A stretch of 64,000 bases of DNA, taken from positions 7,063,170 to 7,127,169 of the forward strand of contig CM050655.1 in the NCBI GenBank assembly GCA_027574665.1. Direction: 5' to 3'. The notes below the pieces were generated by a model. That model made no database searches. It saw nothing but the letters and a program-made list of their open reading frames with translations, and had not been told where the DNA came from. Position numbers and translations under genes: made by a program. This stretch comes from Rhynochetos jubatus (lineage: Eukaryota > Chordata > Aves > Eurypygiformes > Rhynochetidae). Of this stretch, positions 48,700 to 61,635 are shown piece by piece (position 1 is the first letter of the stretch; every line of letters starts with the position of its first letter).

Positions 48700-49080
48700 C
48701 AGAATTGCACACGTTATTTTACCACGTTCAGGATTGTTTTATACAGCCTAGCTGACATTTACCAAAGTCAGCTGCAATTTAAATGTATGAAGATGTCATT
48801 ATTCACCAGAAACTTGTTTAGCCCTTACATTAAAGAAGTGGCCAAGTAAACTACAAGTATGTTTTTCATCATATAATCTGGGACAATTCCAGTTCACTTC
48901 ACTGTTTTTACCTTTCTGAACTGCCTAACATATTCTTAAATGCATTTTATAGCAAAGGGAAAGTTTCACAGACACTAATACACTCAAATATTTATTCAGG
49001 TCACACATCATTCCGCCACTCATTGAACAGTAAGTAGCAATAAAACCCACCACTTACATTATTCATTAGATGTAAAAAGG
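48700..49080. promoter_or_regulatory. Candidate conserved noncoding element
   Basis: AT-rich and repeat-free, with gcagctgcaatttaaatgt-like E-box/AT cores at about 48,768, gatgtcattattcacc at about 48,791, and tttattcaggtcacacatca at about 48,990, a possible nuclear-receptor half-site (aggtca). Enhancer-like by composition only. Confidence 0.25.
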
Positions 49081-50639
49081 GGAGTGAAGCTCATGAAACA
49101 CACCATCTTGTGCTAATCTCTGGTGCAGGGAGTTATCAAGCTACTCTCGGTTCAGCAGGTTTTCCTGCTAACAGGTGGTTGTGTATCAGACTTTCAGCTA
49201 ACAAATGTCATTCCTGAGTGCACACCAACACCCAGTTTCCGTAAGTGGTATTTCAGGCTTCCTCAGATTCCTAACTTGATTGTTTTATGCCTTCTTCTCA
49301 ATCTGGGGGCTACACAGGAACTTAATCAAAATGTTAAAAGACTCCTCATAGGATGGCCCACATCACTTGCCCTCCAATCTCCCGTGCACAACCTGCGTTG
49401 TATTTTACCCTGAAAACTTGGGAGGGTTAATACACCGCACAACCTTGTTATCCAGGGGTGAGCCAAAAGCGCTGCTCTTGTCCTTTGTACTGAGGATCCA
49501 CACAGTGTGTAAAGATTTTATTCCCACCCTTCAGGAGTGGCAATCAGGACAGAAGTACCTCTCCCAGCAGTATTACCAGAAATAATGTGTAGGAAACAGA
49601 AAATGACAATATAATGCCTCTAACAAAGCACTGGGATGCATGATTAACCTGCAGCTTAATGAAGAAATTAAGTCCCTCAAAATGTCACCACCTCCAACTC
49701 CTACGAAGGTTTCCTAGTGCAGCAGTGAAATGCAACACCTTTCCTCCGTGGGTCGCGTTCAGCACCGAGTACAGTATTCACAGAGCAACTGAGAGGAAGG
49801 GAAGGAGGTCGTCTGAACATAAAGGCGAGGCAAGTGTGCTAAAACAGCCATCTCCAGACGAGTTTGGCTCATGTTTTAACACCACCATATTGATGATAAA
49901 AAGCTGGGATTATGAAAATTAACCTATTTCCTGAACAGCTACAGAAGACACATCCAGTTGCTCTGAAAGACATTTGATGAACAGAACAATGTTCTTCAGC
50001 ATTTCGAAGGTTAGAACAACTTAGGCAAGCACAAGCCAACTGTCTTGGTGGAACCAAGGCCAGGGGTTTCTAAACCTCTGTAGAGATAAAAGGACTTCAA
50101 ACTCCCATCATATTTTCTGCACTAGCCTCCCAGCTTCTCCCTTGAAAGGCTGACAATAAATGACAGTACTTAAGGCTGCCACAAGGATGAAATGGGAAGT
50201 AAATTATAATGCATCATTTGCCTTTTCTGGAGCATCATCTTAGGGAGACACAGTAACACATCTGCAGGATCAGATCAGCATTGGTGAAGTCCCACCATGT
50301 GGAAGTGCCTGTTGCTGTGGGCTAGCACCACACACATCCATCCTGCAGAGCAAATTCGCCTCCTTGTGTTTGCCTTCCAGTCACAGGCTCTCATGCTGCG
50401 AACCACCGAGTTCTCCACTAGCGAGGGAGAAGGCAGGCACGCTGGTGCTGGATTGCTCTCCAAACGAACACACACAAGGTACAGCCGCTGCTGAATTCCC
50501 TAAGGCTGGCCAATGCCACTGCTCCACCTCTGATCACGTTTACTCCCACTCTTCCCGCCCTCTGGAATGCCATTCTGCTCCACAAATGATGTCACTGAAG
50601 CCAGAGAAGCCTTGACAGTGAGGTGTGAATCCACAAGAG
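49081..50639. other. Unique noncoding DNA
   Basis: No exon or repeat was recognised. Frames of 60-96 codons on both strands carry no domain. Confidence 0.5.
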
Positions 50640-50990
50640 CAAAAGGATTTGAATGTAATTCAACAGCTCCATAAACCAAGTTCAGCTTTGGCAGCTGGTT
50701 TTTTGTTTCCTTTTCTTAGCCTGGTCAAAGAAGTGACAAATTAATTATTTACATAACTGTTCTTATATAGCAGGCACGGTACTTTAGTTAACCTGACAAA
50801 AGCGTCATCTGGCCTGGAGGAACGATTTGTTTTGTCACAAGCATGATGAGAACGGTTAAGAGCAAGTCCTAATTAATACACAAGGCAAGTCCAATTTAAG
50901 AACCACTTCTCAAGACTTTATCAGATATTAATTTAAGGATGGCTCACTTGGTGCTCTTGCTTGAATATCAATAACCCACGATGTTTTCCC
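50640..50990. promoter_or_regulatory. Candidate conserved noncoding element
   Basis: Contains gtgacaaattaattattta at about 50,733 and cctaattaatacac at about 50,868 (homeodomain cores), ctggtcaaagaagtg (a TCF/LEF-type caaag core) at about 50,721, gataTTAATTTAA-like sequence near 50,925 and ttgaatatcaataaccc near 50,961. It has several features of developmental enhancers and no repeat content. Confidence 0.33.
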
Positions 50991-52067
50991 AATTCAAAAG
51001 TATTACACAGAAGTGCTATTAACTGCAGTTTAGGAATAAGCTTCACTAATATTTTCAGACAGAATTATTTCCTGTGGGATTTTAACATTGTCTAATAGGA
51101 GGTGCTACAAAAGGAGACCTATCTTAAAGCATTACCTTTTATGTTACCTTTGTTGGAAATGAGGAAGTTTTTTAGGTCTCAAAATGAAAGGCTTATTCAG
51201 CATTTCAAGGACAGGTATCAGTGGAGAATTTCTCCACAAGCAGGTCCTGATACACAGCCCTGGACTGACACCACTCTTGCCAGCAAAACTGTCTTAACTG
51301 GTGGAATTTTGACCTGCTTTTTACTTCTTACTGATTAATACAAACAGCTCATTGCTGACTCAGGGACTGAGACGAAAGATGATGTAAACAATTCAACTGA
51401 TGGCGCACGGATGAGTGGGTGAAACACAAACTCTGCACTCTATGCCCAATGCACACCACAAAATGTTATGCGTCCCTCAGTCCGTGCCCCTTATGCTGTG
51501 GCACGCGTTTCTTACTTGAGAAGAGGCGAATGGCGGCACTGTTCAGGACTTGCCTGAACAAGGCTTTGAGAAACCAAGCGCACACAGCACGCCTGGCCAG
51601 GAAGGAGGCCGTTATCAGTTTGCTTTCCTTGCTCAGCAGCTCCAGAGTACTCGAACAGTCTCCACAGTACCACAGGTAACTCTGGCTGCAAAGGGACCTC
51701 AGGGGGACTCTGGGCCCACCCTGGCTCAGAGATGGGGTTGACCAGGTTGCTCAGGGCACACTAAGCTCTTATTGCTTTCCAGTGCCAAATCAATATTGCA
51801 AAACACACTGGTAACCAGCTAGTTGGCATTTTATAATTTCTGAATGCTTATTAAGGAATGATGAAAAATCAAGGAGTACTAAATGAACAGGAAGATGAGA
51901 GGATTTCAAGCCCAAAGCATACCGGAGAGTGAACCGTTTGGGTAACGTTACTGAACACTCCATTGCCCCTGCCATTTCTTAAACAGGAACTGGTAAAACT
52001 CTTGCTCGACTCTCATCGCGTGGGCATTCATTTACTATTTTTTAAAGCATGCCAAAATGGAAATTTC

Positions 52068-52075
52068 ATGCAAAT
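52068..52075 (+). promoter_or_regulatory. POU octamer motif
   Basis: Perfect ATGCAAAT in an AT-rich, repeat-free block (about 52,020-52,260). An isolated octamer is weak evidence of function, but the surroundings look like the other enhancer candidates. Confidence 0.3.
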
Positions 52076-52144
52076 GTACACACATGACTTTGCTTTCTCC
52101 TGCCACTGGTTTTATGAAGCTGTTCACATATCACATACATTAGT

Positions 52145-52161
52145 TAGCACTGTGTGCTAAT
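52145..52161. other. Small inverted repeat, 7-bp arms
   Basis: ttagcac, loop tgt, gtgctaa. The arms are perfectly complementary. It is too small to suggest a structured RNA by itself. Confidence 0.55.
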
Positions 52162-55100
52162 AGACTTTTTCCTAAAATAATATCTGCCATTTCTTTCAGG
52201 ATTCTTTCTAATAATTTTCAAAGTGGCATTAATATCCCTTCTGGCTGCACAGTTCTGCTATTTTAAGTGAGATTTTAATGTTATCCTTGGGATCAGTCTT
52301 CAGAAGACAAAATCTCTTACAAGGTTTCACTGGCAAATGACATGGAACTTAGTTTCATTTCTTATTACAGGCTTTTAAGATGTAGGCACTTACTCTGCAG
52401 TTCACACTGAACCTTTCTGCCTCCAAGAAATCAGACTTCAATAGCATATATTAGTCACACCTCCCTCTCACATTATTTCATCATTTCTCTTGGTCCCAAA
52501 GAGGTTTGTCCCTTTGAGAAACAAGTGAGGTTTGCTTATGACATAAGGTATTTCAACTAAGTTCACTCTAGATAAAGTAAAACAGGACTGTGAAACACAG
52601 GCTGAACACAGTGAAGAAAATGTTTAAGTTGGCTGAAGTGTCATTTCAAGCTACTTCTAATTTTACCTTTCCTTGCCTTCAACAAACGTAACATTAGCCC
52701 ACCTAATGATGTGGGAGCACTTCACAGGAACACAGCACAACCGGCAGTCTGCGTTGCACGTCTGTGCCGTGCTAGGACTAAAGCCGGTTATTCTAGTTTT
52801 GTAGGATCTCCAAAGGCTTGTGTGATCGTTCCCTACTGTTTATACGGTAATGCCCTGGCGCTGCGTACAGCACTGATGTCACCTCTTCCTTACTGATCCA
52901 ATACTGAATCAGCACAGAAGAAATGGAATACAGCCACCCAAAGCTCCTGTTGCCAGCTTCTCTGCTCTAAGAAGCCACCCTATCTACCTGTGTTCCACAG
53001 GCAGGTTGTTACACCCCTCTGCATTAGTTCCTAGTTTACGCTTACAAAGGAAGACACACAAGACCTACCCCGAAACATCACCAAAATTCAGTCAGAACTA
53101 AACAATCCCTCCTTTCCTTCAAAAAATTCCAGATTTTGGAATTTGTCAAGTCTGCACATGAGAAAAGATCTGCAGAGGAGGAAGGTGGGTCACATGGAAT
53201 TCAGAGTAACTTGAAAAGAGTGATGTAAACTTGCATCATATGAAAATAAAAACAGAAAGATGAAGAGCTTAATAGGAATTCCAGATGAAAATCCTGTAAA
53301 TGATGAAACATTAAATACCACAAAGCATTTTCTTCTTCCAGGTTCTCTATAAATCAACATTTTTTCAAAATTTGTCACTCTTTTTTTAAAGAGGACAACA
53401 GCCCTCTGTCAAAATATAAAGACATAATTCTTAGCCAGTAAGATAAAGAGGACTACAGTGATATCCAGCTACCTGGATAGTCTCCCGTCAACCTGAGGCA
53501 CCTCAGTGGCGCTCCGAGGCCAGAGCACCTGTATTTTTCCATGAAGAGATCAGGCTCCTAGGTATGTCCCTCTGAGCTGAGTGCAGCAAGGTGTCCCAGT
53601 AAAACCACAGCAATACCCCCACCCAAACTCCAACAGGAAAACCCCCACACCCACACACGTAACATTCCACCCTCCCTGTTTTTTCAGTAAGAAAAACATT
53701 CAGCTATAACAAATCCTTAACTAAGAGGGAGTTCTCTAGGTTGCATTTTTTCCAAGTTGCCTATAATGATGAATATATCATCTGTCTTAATATCTAATGA
53801 TGTTCTGTGACACTCCATTAGCCTGCGGTTGTTTTCTGCAGCTGCACTGCAAATCCCACTCAGGACTACAGACTACTCAAAATCAAAGAAAACCCCTACA
53901 CTGTAGAACAGGTTCCCAGACTCAAAAAAAAATCATAATAATTTTATTTTGAAGGTAACTTGCTGAAGTGAAAAGCGTGCTTGTGGCCTTCTGTGTTCAC
54001 CTTCTTGTAAAACAAAGACTTAAAAGACATTCTTTTTTTACCCACCTTAATTCACATTCAGACTAAGGGGTGTTGCTGGTGGGATGGGGAAAGGCAGTGA
54101 TTGTCAGCCTGCCAGTGAAAATAAACTGAAATTGGAACAACTGAGCAGGAAAGAAATTTGAGGCAATCTGCCTAGAAATCTTTGGTTTCCATCAAGGTCT
54201 GCCTGGGGAGAGGGGGAACATGGTTTTTCATTCTGTCCTGAGATCCTTCCCGCAAGAACTGGCACTGCAGGGCTGACCGTGGGAGGAAGAGAGCCAAGCA
54301 GCTGCTGGGTAGAGCAGACTCCCAAGGCCACTGGAATGGCCACAGAAACTCCTCTGCCATCCGTAACACCAGAACCTGAGGTAGTCATTGTCGCTGCTGA
54401 TTTTCCTTATGTTTCTACTAACTAAGGAAATGGGAAGTTCTGCCAGGGGTGACATTAATCCTACTCGCTCCTCTCCTCTGCCAGCCTGCTATGACATTAC
54501 ACGACTGCAGAGGAGCATTTGGAAAATACAGTGTACGGTGTGGTTAAGGAGAGATTGGTGGGAACCATCTGATGGGCCCCCTACATAGCGCCTTGTCTGC
54601 CTGAGACCAGAGGGACACCAAAATTACGGCAGCAAAAAACTTACACGAGGAGGTAAAGGCTGAAGCCTCATTCTCCCGGGGAAAATGGCTTTCCCCTACA
54701 GCATCCTTAAAGGAGATATTTACACCCTTGGTGATTTCTCAGCCAGACAGACAAAGTCCTGCAGAACTGCATTACCCCATACACAAAATTACTGCTCTGC
54801 AATAAGGCACTGTCATGATGTAATGCCTCCTGTTTCTGTAGGAGACAATTTCCTGACAGCTTATTTTCTGGTTTACCTGCAGGAAAGCTGATGCATAAAT
54901 GCCCTTCCTCCTCATTTCTCCTCCTGGGAGGAGGTGACTCATAGCATAAGATTAACTCATTGGAATAACCTTGTTATCAAGAGGCAGCGGGTGCTACAGC
55001 CCTTTAAAAAGTAACACAGTTGATCTTTCAGCCATTGAAAGGATGAGGATGCCGGCCCTCTGCTTCTCTGAAAATTTCACTTGGCATTCCTCTGTGATTT

Positions 55101-57330
55101 TCTATCTCTGCTGTGTTTGGTAAGAGTGTATGGTTTTTTCCCCTTGAAAGGAATGGAGGTCATTAAAACGATGCAAGAGAGGCAAACAAATAAAAGGATG
55201 AGTCACTAAGACAAGAGGTGTGCTCACAGTCCTCAAGGTTTGGGGCCACAGCTGTCACGTGCAAAGGGGAAGCCTGAAGGGAAAGGAAGTGCAATGCCAG
55301 AATATACAGACCTAACTTCTGTTTTAGGTTCAATGTATGCTTTGAAAACAGAAACCACAACAGTGCTCCCTTCAGAGAGCAATCACACTGCAACCCTCCT
55401 ACTGACCTCTGCATGGAGATGCTGAGAAACTCCACGCTTGAAAAGGATGTAGTTAGTAATAATGATTAAGAATTGTACAATCATTAATACTTAAGAAAAC
55501 CACTTGTCCTTATCAGCTCTCAGTTAAAGAGCAGAAAGAGATTAAAGTAAATATGTTCCAAATCAGTAATATGATGATTTGGAACAGAAACAGGATCTGC
55601 TTTTACATACGGAAAAAGTCAGGCACATCCTAGGTTCTAACTGTAATTCCAGTGTATGAAAAGATTAAAGCAAAAGGTAAGAGTAACACTGGAGAATATT
55701 CCAGGCCAAGAAAGAGATAAGCAATATCAGTTGAGAAGCAACTTTCTGAGGAGAAAACATCTGTACAGCATTCGGAAACAAAGATATAATGCATTGTTAG
55801 TTCTAACAAAACTTCTTCACCACCTCAAGGTTATTCCAATGAGATATCATATTCTTATGATACCCCAGGTAACCTCTATTTCCCACCTCTGCACCCTCAT
55901 AGCCCAAAGCCTCACTCACCTGTTTGACTCTCGGCTGTCAACACTCACTGAGCCCCATCTCCAACAGAGGTTTTCATCTCTCTTTTTCCTAATTCTAATC
56001 TCTCTCCTCTGGTCATTCTACTGACTTCTTATACCTTGAGTAGCTGGCTCCTGTCTGCAACTTCTCTGTGGCTCTACTCTGCCCACTTCCGTTACTTTCA
56101 GTGACTCCTAAGCCTTTCTGGAACTGCTCTTTTATTGGTTTATACCATACGCTGCTGCTGAGAAGACTGAGAACATCTTCTGATCAATGAATCAAGGCAT
56201 AAGGCTGTCCATCGCTACATGCCTGCTTTCTCAAGATGTCTTCGAACAGAAAACTGTAAGGCAAAAATCAGAGCAGTGCAGGAAGGGAATCCAGCATTAG
56301 CACGGCTAGGGGTGCAAATCCACTCTGTTTCATATTACAAGCATATTCCAGAAGCACAGACCACAGGCACGTTCAAAATCCACAGCCCGATGAGAGTTCG
56401 GAGTGCTATATATCTGGAGCGTTTCCTGAATTGTGCTGAAACTTTCTAATAAAACAGCCAGAGTATTCACATAATTAAGCCTGTTTTCACTTCCAGAAGG
56501 TTTCCAAGCCAGAGAGATCAGTTTTATTGCAGGCACTCACGCAGTGTTCCCAACTCCACTCTCCCTTGCTCAGAATGTATGTTCATACCTGACCAGAAAC
56601 ACATTGCTTGCTTTTAACCTAAATGCATTTTTCTTCTTCACCATTTTCCAAGCCTGTAAATCTGTTCATTACCATATAAAATTTATTGCTTTCCTTAAAT
56701 ACTGCATTGTTTAGCAGCTCTCAGTACTACCGCTGATTTCAGACCTCATTTTAACACTTCACCTCCTTCTCAGAGCTTCAGGAGCACCGCAGCCAAAACA
56801 CAGAAACTCCCTCTTCCTCCGTGATGCATCACCCCACGCTTCAGCCGTCTTCTCTGCTCCAGAGATGATACACCCTCCGAACCAACCACCCACTTCCTGA
56901 AAACAGGCCCCCAGCACTAAGCACCACGGTTCCTGTCTCAAGTGATTCAAATTTTCTCTATTTCTCAAGTTCCTCTTGAAAGAAAAAAAACCCAAAACAT
57001 TCACCTTGCCGCCTTTGTTGATGACACCATACACCTAAGAAAACAGAATATGCATTCCATTTTCCCTGTGAAGAGCTGCTGCACGTTCTAGGAGATGAAC
57101 TGTACTTAGCTTCACGTGAGACTCCCGTTCTAGGGCAGCACAGGCTGTTTCACAGATTACACCTGCTGCTCAGCAGTGCCAACCAGGAAGCACTTTCCTT
57201 GCACTTGGTTTTACAGAGATGCAGCTAACAGAACAGGCATGTTAGCAGGATCTGTGCATATACGGCTCACCAAAACCTACTTCTGCAATTTTCTATTTCA
57301 TTTATTTCTCGCATAGTACTACTTGAGGTT

Positions 57331-57356
57331 GGGGGTGTGGGGACGGGGACAGGGGG
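57331..57356 (+). other. Strong G-quadruplex motif
   Basis: Four tracts GGGGG, GGGG, GGGG and GGGGG are separated by loops tgt, ac and aca. Every tract has at least four guanines and all loops are three bases or shorter, giving the most stable G4 pattern in the window. It lies in AT-rich DNA about 400 bp left of a short CR1 fragment. Confidence 0.85.
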
Positions 57357-57750
57357 AAGGGAAGACAAAAGATCCTCCTGACCAGATTCACACCATCTTT
57401 CATGCCTAGTGGAATAAACAGAAGTTACTTGGGTCACCTGGAGGCAAAATTATACACCATTAATTGTAACTGATCTGTCCCGATGTTCATACACTGAGAG
57501 TTTTAACCGTAACAACCTTGATAATACAAACTTCAGGGACTATGAAGTTCCCCAGCCAGGACCTCCACGCCACCTTGTTTACCTCCACGCCACACACACT
57601 GTTACAGTTCTCCTCCTCCCTCCTGCCCTTATGAGTTGCTTCCAACTCAGCCACTGCCTGCCAGCGGTCTCTTGACAGGCCCTTTTCTGCCTCAGTCAGG
57701 CAAAGTACCATCCTTACGCGGGGCACACGCACAGACCAGGTTCAGCACAA

Positions 57751-57821
57751 CAGAACCATAGAATGGCTTGGGTTGGAAGGGACCTTAAAGATCACCTAGT
57801 TCCAATGCCCCTGCCATGGGG
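57751..57821 (-). mobile_element. Very short CR1 LINE 3' fragment
   Basis: cagaaccatagaatgg then cttgggttggaagggacc and ccaatgcccctgccatggg are the last about 70 bp of CR1 in reverse. Sequence beyond 57,821 is unrelated, so the insertion was truncated almost immediately after reverse transcription began, or was cut by a later deletion. Confidence 0.88.
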
Positions 57822-60800
57822 GAACTTGAGTGAGAAGAGCGCTCCATAGGACATACACAGTGTAGAAGGGGCCACTCAGAGTAACAGTTGTGAAATGAGA
57901 GTCCTACTCCTGTAAAGACGTGCAGGACTGTGTGCGTGGCAAAAGAGCATCAGACACCCTTACAATGCAGCCTTGAGTTGCAACTGCACAAGAGGAAAGC
58001 TTATGTTTAAGTGCTCACCTGCTTGCGTGTGTTCCGTTGATGGATACAAGGCTTCATACGCCAGTGGAAGTGTGAAATCAATTTCCTGTAAATTGGAACA
58101 TACACACAAAAATCTTATCACTGCCTAAAGATACATTCCCATTAGTAAGTTCTCTGTTTTCTTCAATCAGCTTAGTATTTATGGGGTGGCTGAAACAGAA
58201 TCTTATACATTATTTATTAACATTGATTTTAGGCAAGTCATTCAATTCATAACCATGAATTACCTAAGAAAACAGTGTTTATCTTATTTTTTCTCTCTAA
58301 AGAAAATTAAGTACTTAATTATTAATGGGATTTTACTGTTGAATTCAGTAAACAGGTCCTTAAAAATAACAAAGGGGGGTAGAGATAACTAGACATGGTA
58401 CAGTTACACAATGTCATTAGTAATTCCAGTGTTTACTGCGTTTCTTAATTTAATGAAGTACTGGTGCTGATTTAGAAACTTAGTTGCATCTAATAAAAAA
58501 TAAAAAAAAGGTCTTCTGTTCCTGTATTTTCTGAATTTACATTTGAAAAAGGCTGATTTTCACCAGCAGCCTTTATCTCTGTCTAGACCAGTTCTGCTCT
58601 GCTGACCACTCATTATGGTAACAGGCCACAGTGAAAGATCCCATGGAGGACGCAAATCAATTACTCAGTGACATTCACTTACCGATATTGATTAGGCCAT
58701 GCATTGTTTGACTTCCCCTTTGACTCCTTCTGTCACGAGGAAATGGTTACACTCCTCCTGGAGCGCAGAGGAAAATGGGACTCATGAAAATGAAATGACT
58801 TTGAGGTTTATAAAAATCCTATCTAACTTGAATGGAAAACGGCCAGTTAAATATGCTAAAGAGCAAAACCCAATAAACCAGGCTCAGATCTTTGCTCTGA
58901 CCACACAACCCTGTGGTGAGACAATTTTGCATAGTGTCATACAAGCTACTGACAGATCAACAGTGCTCAGGAAAGCAGCTCTGCCAAAGTACCCACTTTC
59001 AAGCGCTTTTCAGATAATACTTCTTTTCCTTCGACCTCTTACAAATTTACATCCCCCCCCCAGTTTCAATTTCCTGGGGTTTTCTTGTTATCCCCTATTT
59101 TTGGTTATCCTCATTCTGTAACATTTACTATCTTCTGATGATAGGTCTGTTACACTCAGCCAAGAGCATACACAGCTGTTCTGCTAACACATCCTGCTGA
59201 TGAATCTGTTGCTTTATCAGTCCTTAAAACGTCAGCTTTTTCATTACTGCGATATTTTTTTATTCTATTAAAAAATGTACAACTAACTATTAATTTTTAT
59301 GCGTTATCAGTTACAATCCATTTACACCCAGGCAAAGTGCAACAGTTTATAAAATCGTGTGTTGTGTGGTTTGTGACTGATGAGATGCTGTAACTTATTA
59401 AGCAAAAAATATTTCCCTTAGTCTGCTCTTGTGAAATTATTCTTACAGCTGAGAAAGTCTTATGGTCAGGCCCAAGCCTAACTGCCTACAACTGCCTTCC
59501 AGCTTGGTTTTATTGCTCTGGCTAAGAAAGTAAGGTGGAGGAGACATAGCCTGCCAGAAACAGGAGAGCTAACACTATAGCCAGCACTACCCTGCCTTCC
59601 CAAGCCAAGGCAACTAGGAGCATACACAGGGACCAGAGGGATTTGCAAGCCCGTGGGGTGAGCCACAGGCAGTTTCTCACACACTGGACATGACTGCTTC
59701 ACAAACACTACAGGAGCCAAGAGTTTTCTGATGTAGCCCTACGCTGCTGGACTTTTTACTTTAAAATCTCTCTCACATGCCTGGAAATTCGTTTGTCAAC
59801 AGCCAATTTCTGCAGCTTAACCTACTCAGGGAACGTGGTACAGAAACATCCCTGCAGTTAGCTCCTCGCGTCTACCTGCGCTGCTCTTTTTCATGGCACG
59901 TTTCCCCCCGAGAAGCCCCAAGCCCTCTTGAGTGCTCAGCACACGCTCCACCAGCACCCACCTGGCACAAATGCCCCATATGTCTGCTAGCTTCCCCCCA
60001 GAGCCACGTCATGACCCTCTGCCTGCCCTTCCAGCTCTGCATCTTCCCAGCGCTGTTCTTTCCCGTCTCGCCTTTCAGGAGCAAGGCGTCCTGCCAGAGG
60101 CCAGCACTGCACCCTTGCTGTCACTGAGATAACCCCTTCAACATCTGAGCAGCTCTGCAGAAGGCAAAGCCAGGGGCTTTTCTCTGAACAGTTCACTGCC
60201 TTTCTCCTCATCTCCTGCCTGCATCTCCTCCCTCCTGTTTCTTATCTATTCCCATAGCAAAGAGGCCACAACTTTATGCTCTGCCAAAAACAATGCATCT
60301 CTAGAACCTAAATGCCTTAAGAGTCAGTATACAGTTTATTCTTTACAGCTGCTTCACTATAATACATACCTGCTGAGACCAGCAACAGAGGGGCTGAAGA
60401 GCGCCCGTGGGAAAGGCGTGCTTGTCATCTGACCGCACAGCTATTAGGAGCTGGCAGGATCATCTTAGTACGGGTAATTTCTCTTGTAAGAAGGGAAATG
60501 TGCTGGGTTTAGAATGGCAGCTGTGCGAGGGGGAAATGACAGTTAAACCCCAAAGGCAAGCCAGAATGCAGAAAAAAACAGCAGGGATTACGCTGAAGTT
60601 TCTAGTCCAGTGCTCTGGCATTTCCACCTTGGGTGAAGGGTGTTTTCAGAAGACACAGTGTAGATGCAACACCGTAGCTGAGGCAGCACTCTGATGGAAG
60701 AAGATACACACTTGCGTATCTTGGTTACCCCATGGGTGCTCCTGCATTTAATCCAGAAATGGAAAGTATCAAGCCATTTACCAACCTATTTAAGGTCGTC

Positions 60801-60877
60801 AAACCGACATCCCATTGGCTGGTGTCTGCTCCGACTTCTTCTCTGGCCCATTTCATATTTTTGGTCCATCTATGTCT

Positions 60878-61066
60878 TCAGAAATTTCTAATCAGAAAAG
60901 TAAGGCCAATTTTCGATTTCATGGTGAATTCACGCAGAAACCTCTCTTCTGGAAAACATCCTTTGAAGGAAGCCCAAAACAAGTCTAGGGCCATCAGGTC
61001 AAGAAGCTTGTCCTTGGGGTCTCTGTCAATGAGATGTAAAACCAAAGAGTAGGTGTTTCCATACAT
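60878..61066 (-). other. Unassigned minus-strand open frame, possible exon or decayed coding segment
   Basis: A 62-codon frame begins MYGNTYSLVLHLIDRDPKDK and ends in TFLIRNF. Its amino-acid composition looks more protein-like than most frames here (mixed hydrophobic and charged residues, little low complexity). A T-rich tract followed by tgcag, resembling a splice acceptor, lies upstream on the minus strand at about 61,145-61,161, but in-frame stops lie between it and the frame. I do not recognise a family. It may be chance. Confidence 0.2.
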
Positions 61067-61612
61067 AATAACATCTCTAAGTTATCTTTCTTTCTATTAA
61101 TATCTTGTTAACTACCACACTATTTGCTTGTGAAACCTACTGCACTGCAAAAAAAAAAAAATCCAAAGCATTCTTGACTAAGTAAGAGAAGAAGAGAACA
61201 AAGATAATAAATTCATTTAATTTGCTTTGTTTCACCCCAGTTTCATCAATCAATACTGCATATTAGCCGCAATTCTGCTGCTCTCAGGAAAACCTTTTAT
61301 TCATGACTTTGGGGATGTATTTTAGAAAGTCAGTAAGTTTAGACAATGACAGGCTGCCCATGTAATTTTTCTAACATCAATAATTCCCTTTTGTTCACAC
61401 AGAGGAGCAGAAGTAAAAAAATACAGTAGGCGTGTAAATGAACTCGAGAAACAACAGCTTCCAGATCTGAGCACCATTTGGATGTGCAGTGACTACACTC
61501 TCCTCAGTCTGAACAAGTAATATGCAGTCTGCTCACAGCTCCTGATGGCCTGGACATCACATACACCAGATATTCTGGCATACAATGTCTTAAATGTTCT
61601 AATCAGTCTGTT

Positions 61613-61635
61613 GGGGGGGGGGGATGATCCCCCTT
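61613..61635. repeat. G11 homopolymer with facing C5 run
   Basis: A run of 11 G is followed by atgat and ccccc, so ggggga/tga/tccccc forms a small perfect hairpin. Homopolymer length is likely variable and prone to sequencing error. Confidence 0.8.

Larger units (their letters stand above)
50991..57750. other. Unique noncoding DNA
   Basis: No exon or interspersed repeat was recognised over about 6.8 kb. An octamer motif at 52,068, a hairpin at 52,145 and a G-quadruplex at 57,331 are listed separately. A 122-codon plus frame (55,656-56,024) has no recognisable domain. Confidence 0.5.

Noticed and set aside
55656-56024. 122-codon plus-strand frame
   Set aside because: No recognisable family, no splice context, and a hydrophobic tail typical of T-rich DNA.
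58699-59121. 140-codon plus-strand frame
   Set aside because: No domain; the C-terminal part is a translation of pyrimidine-rich DNA.
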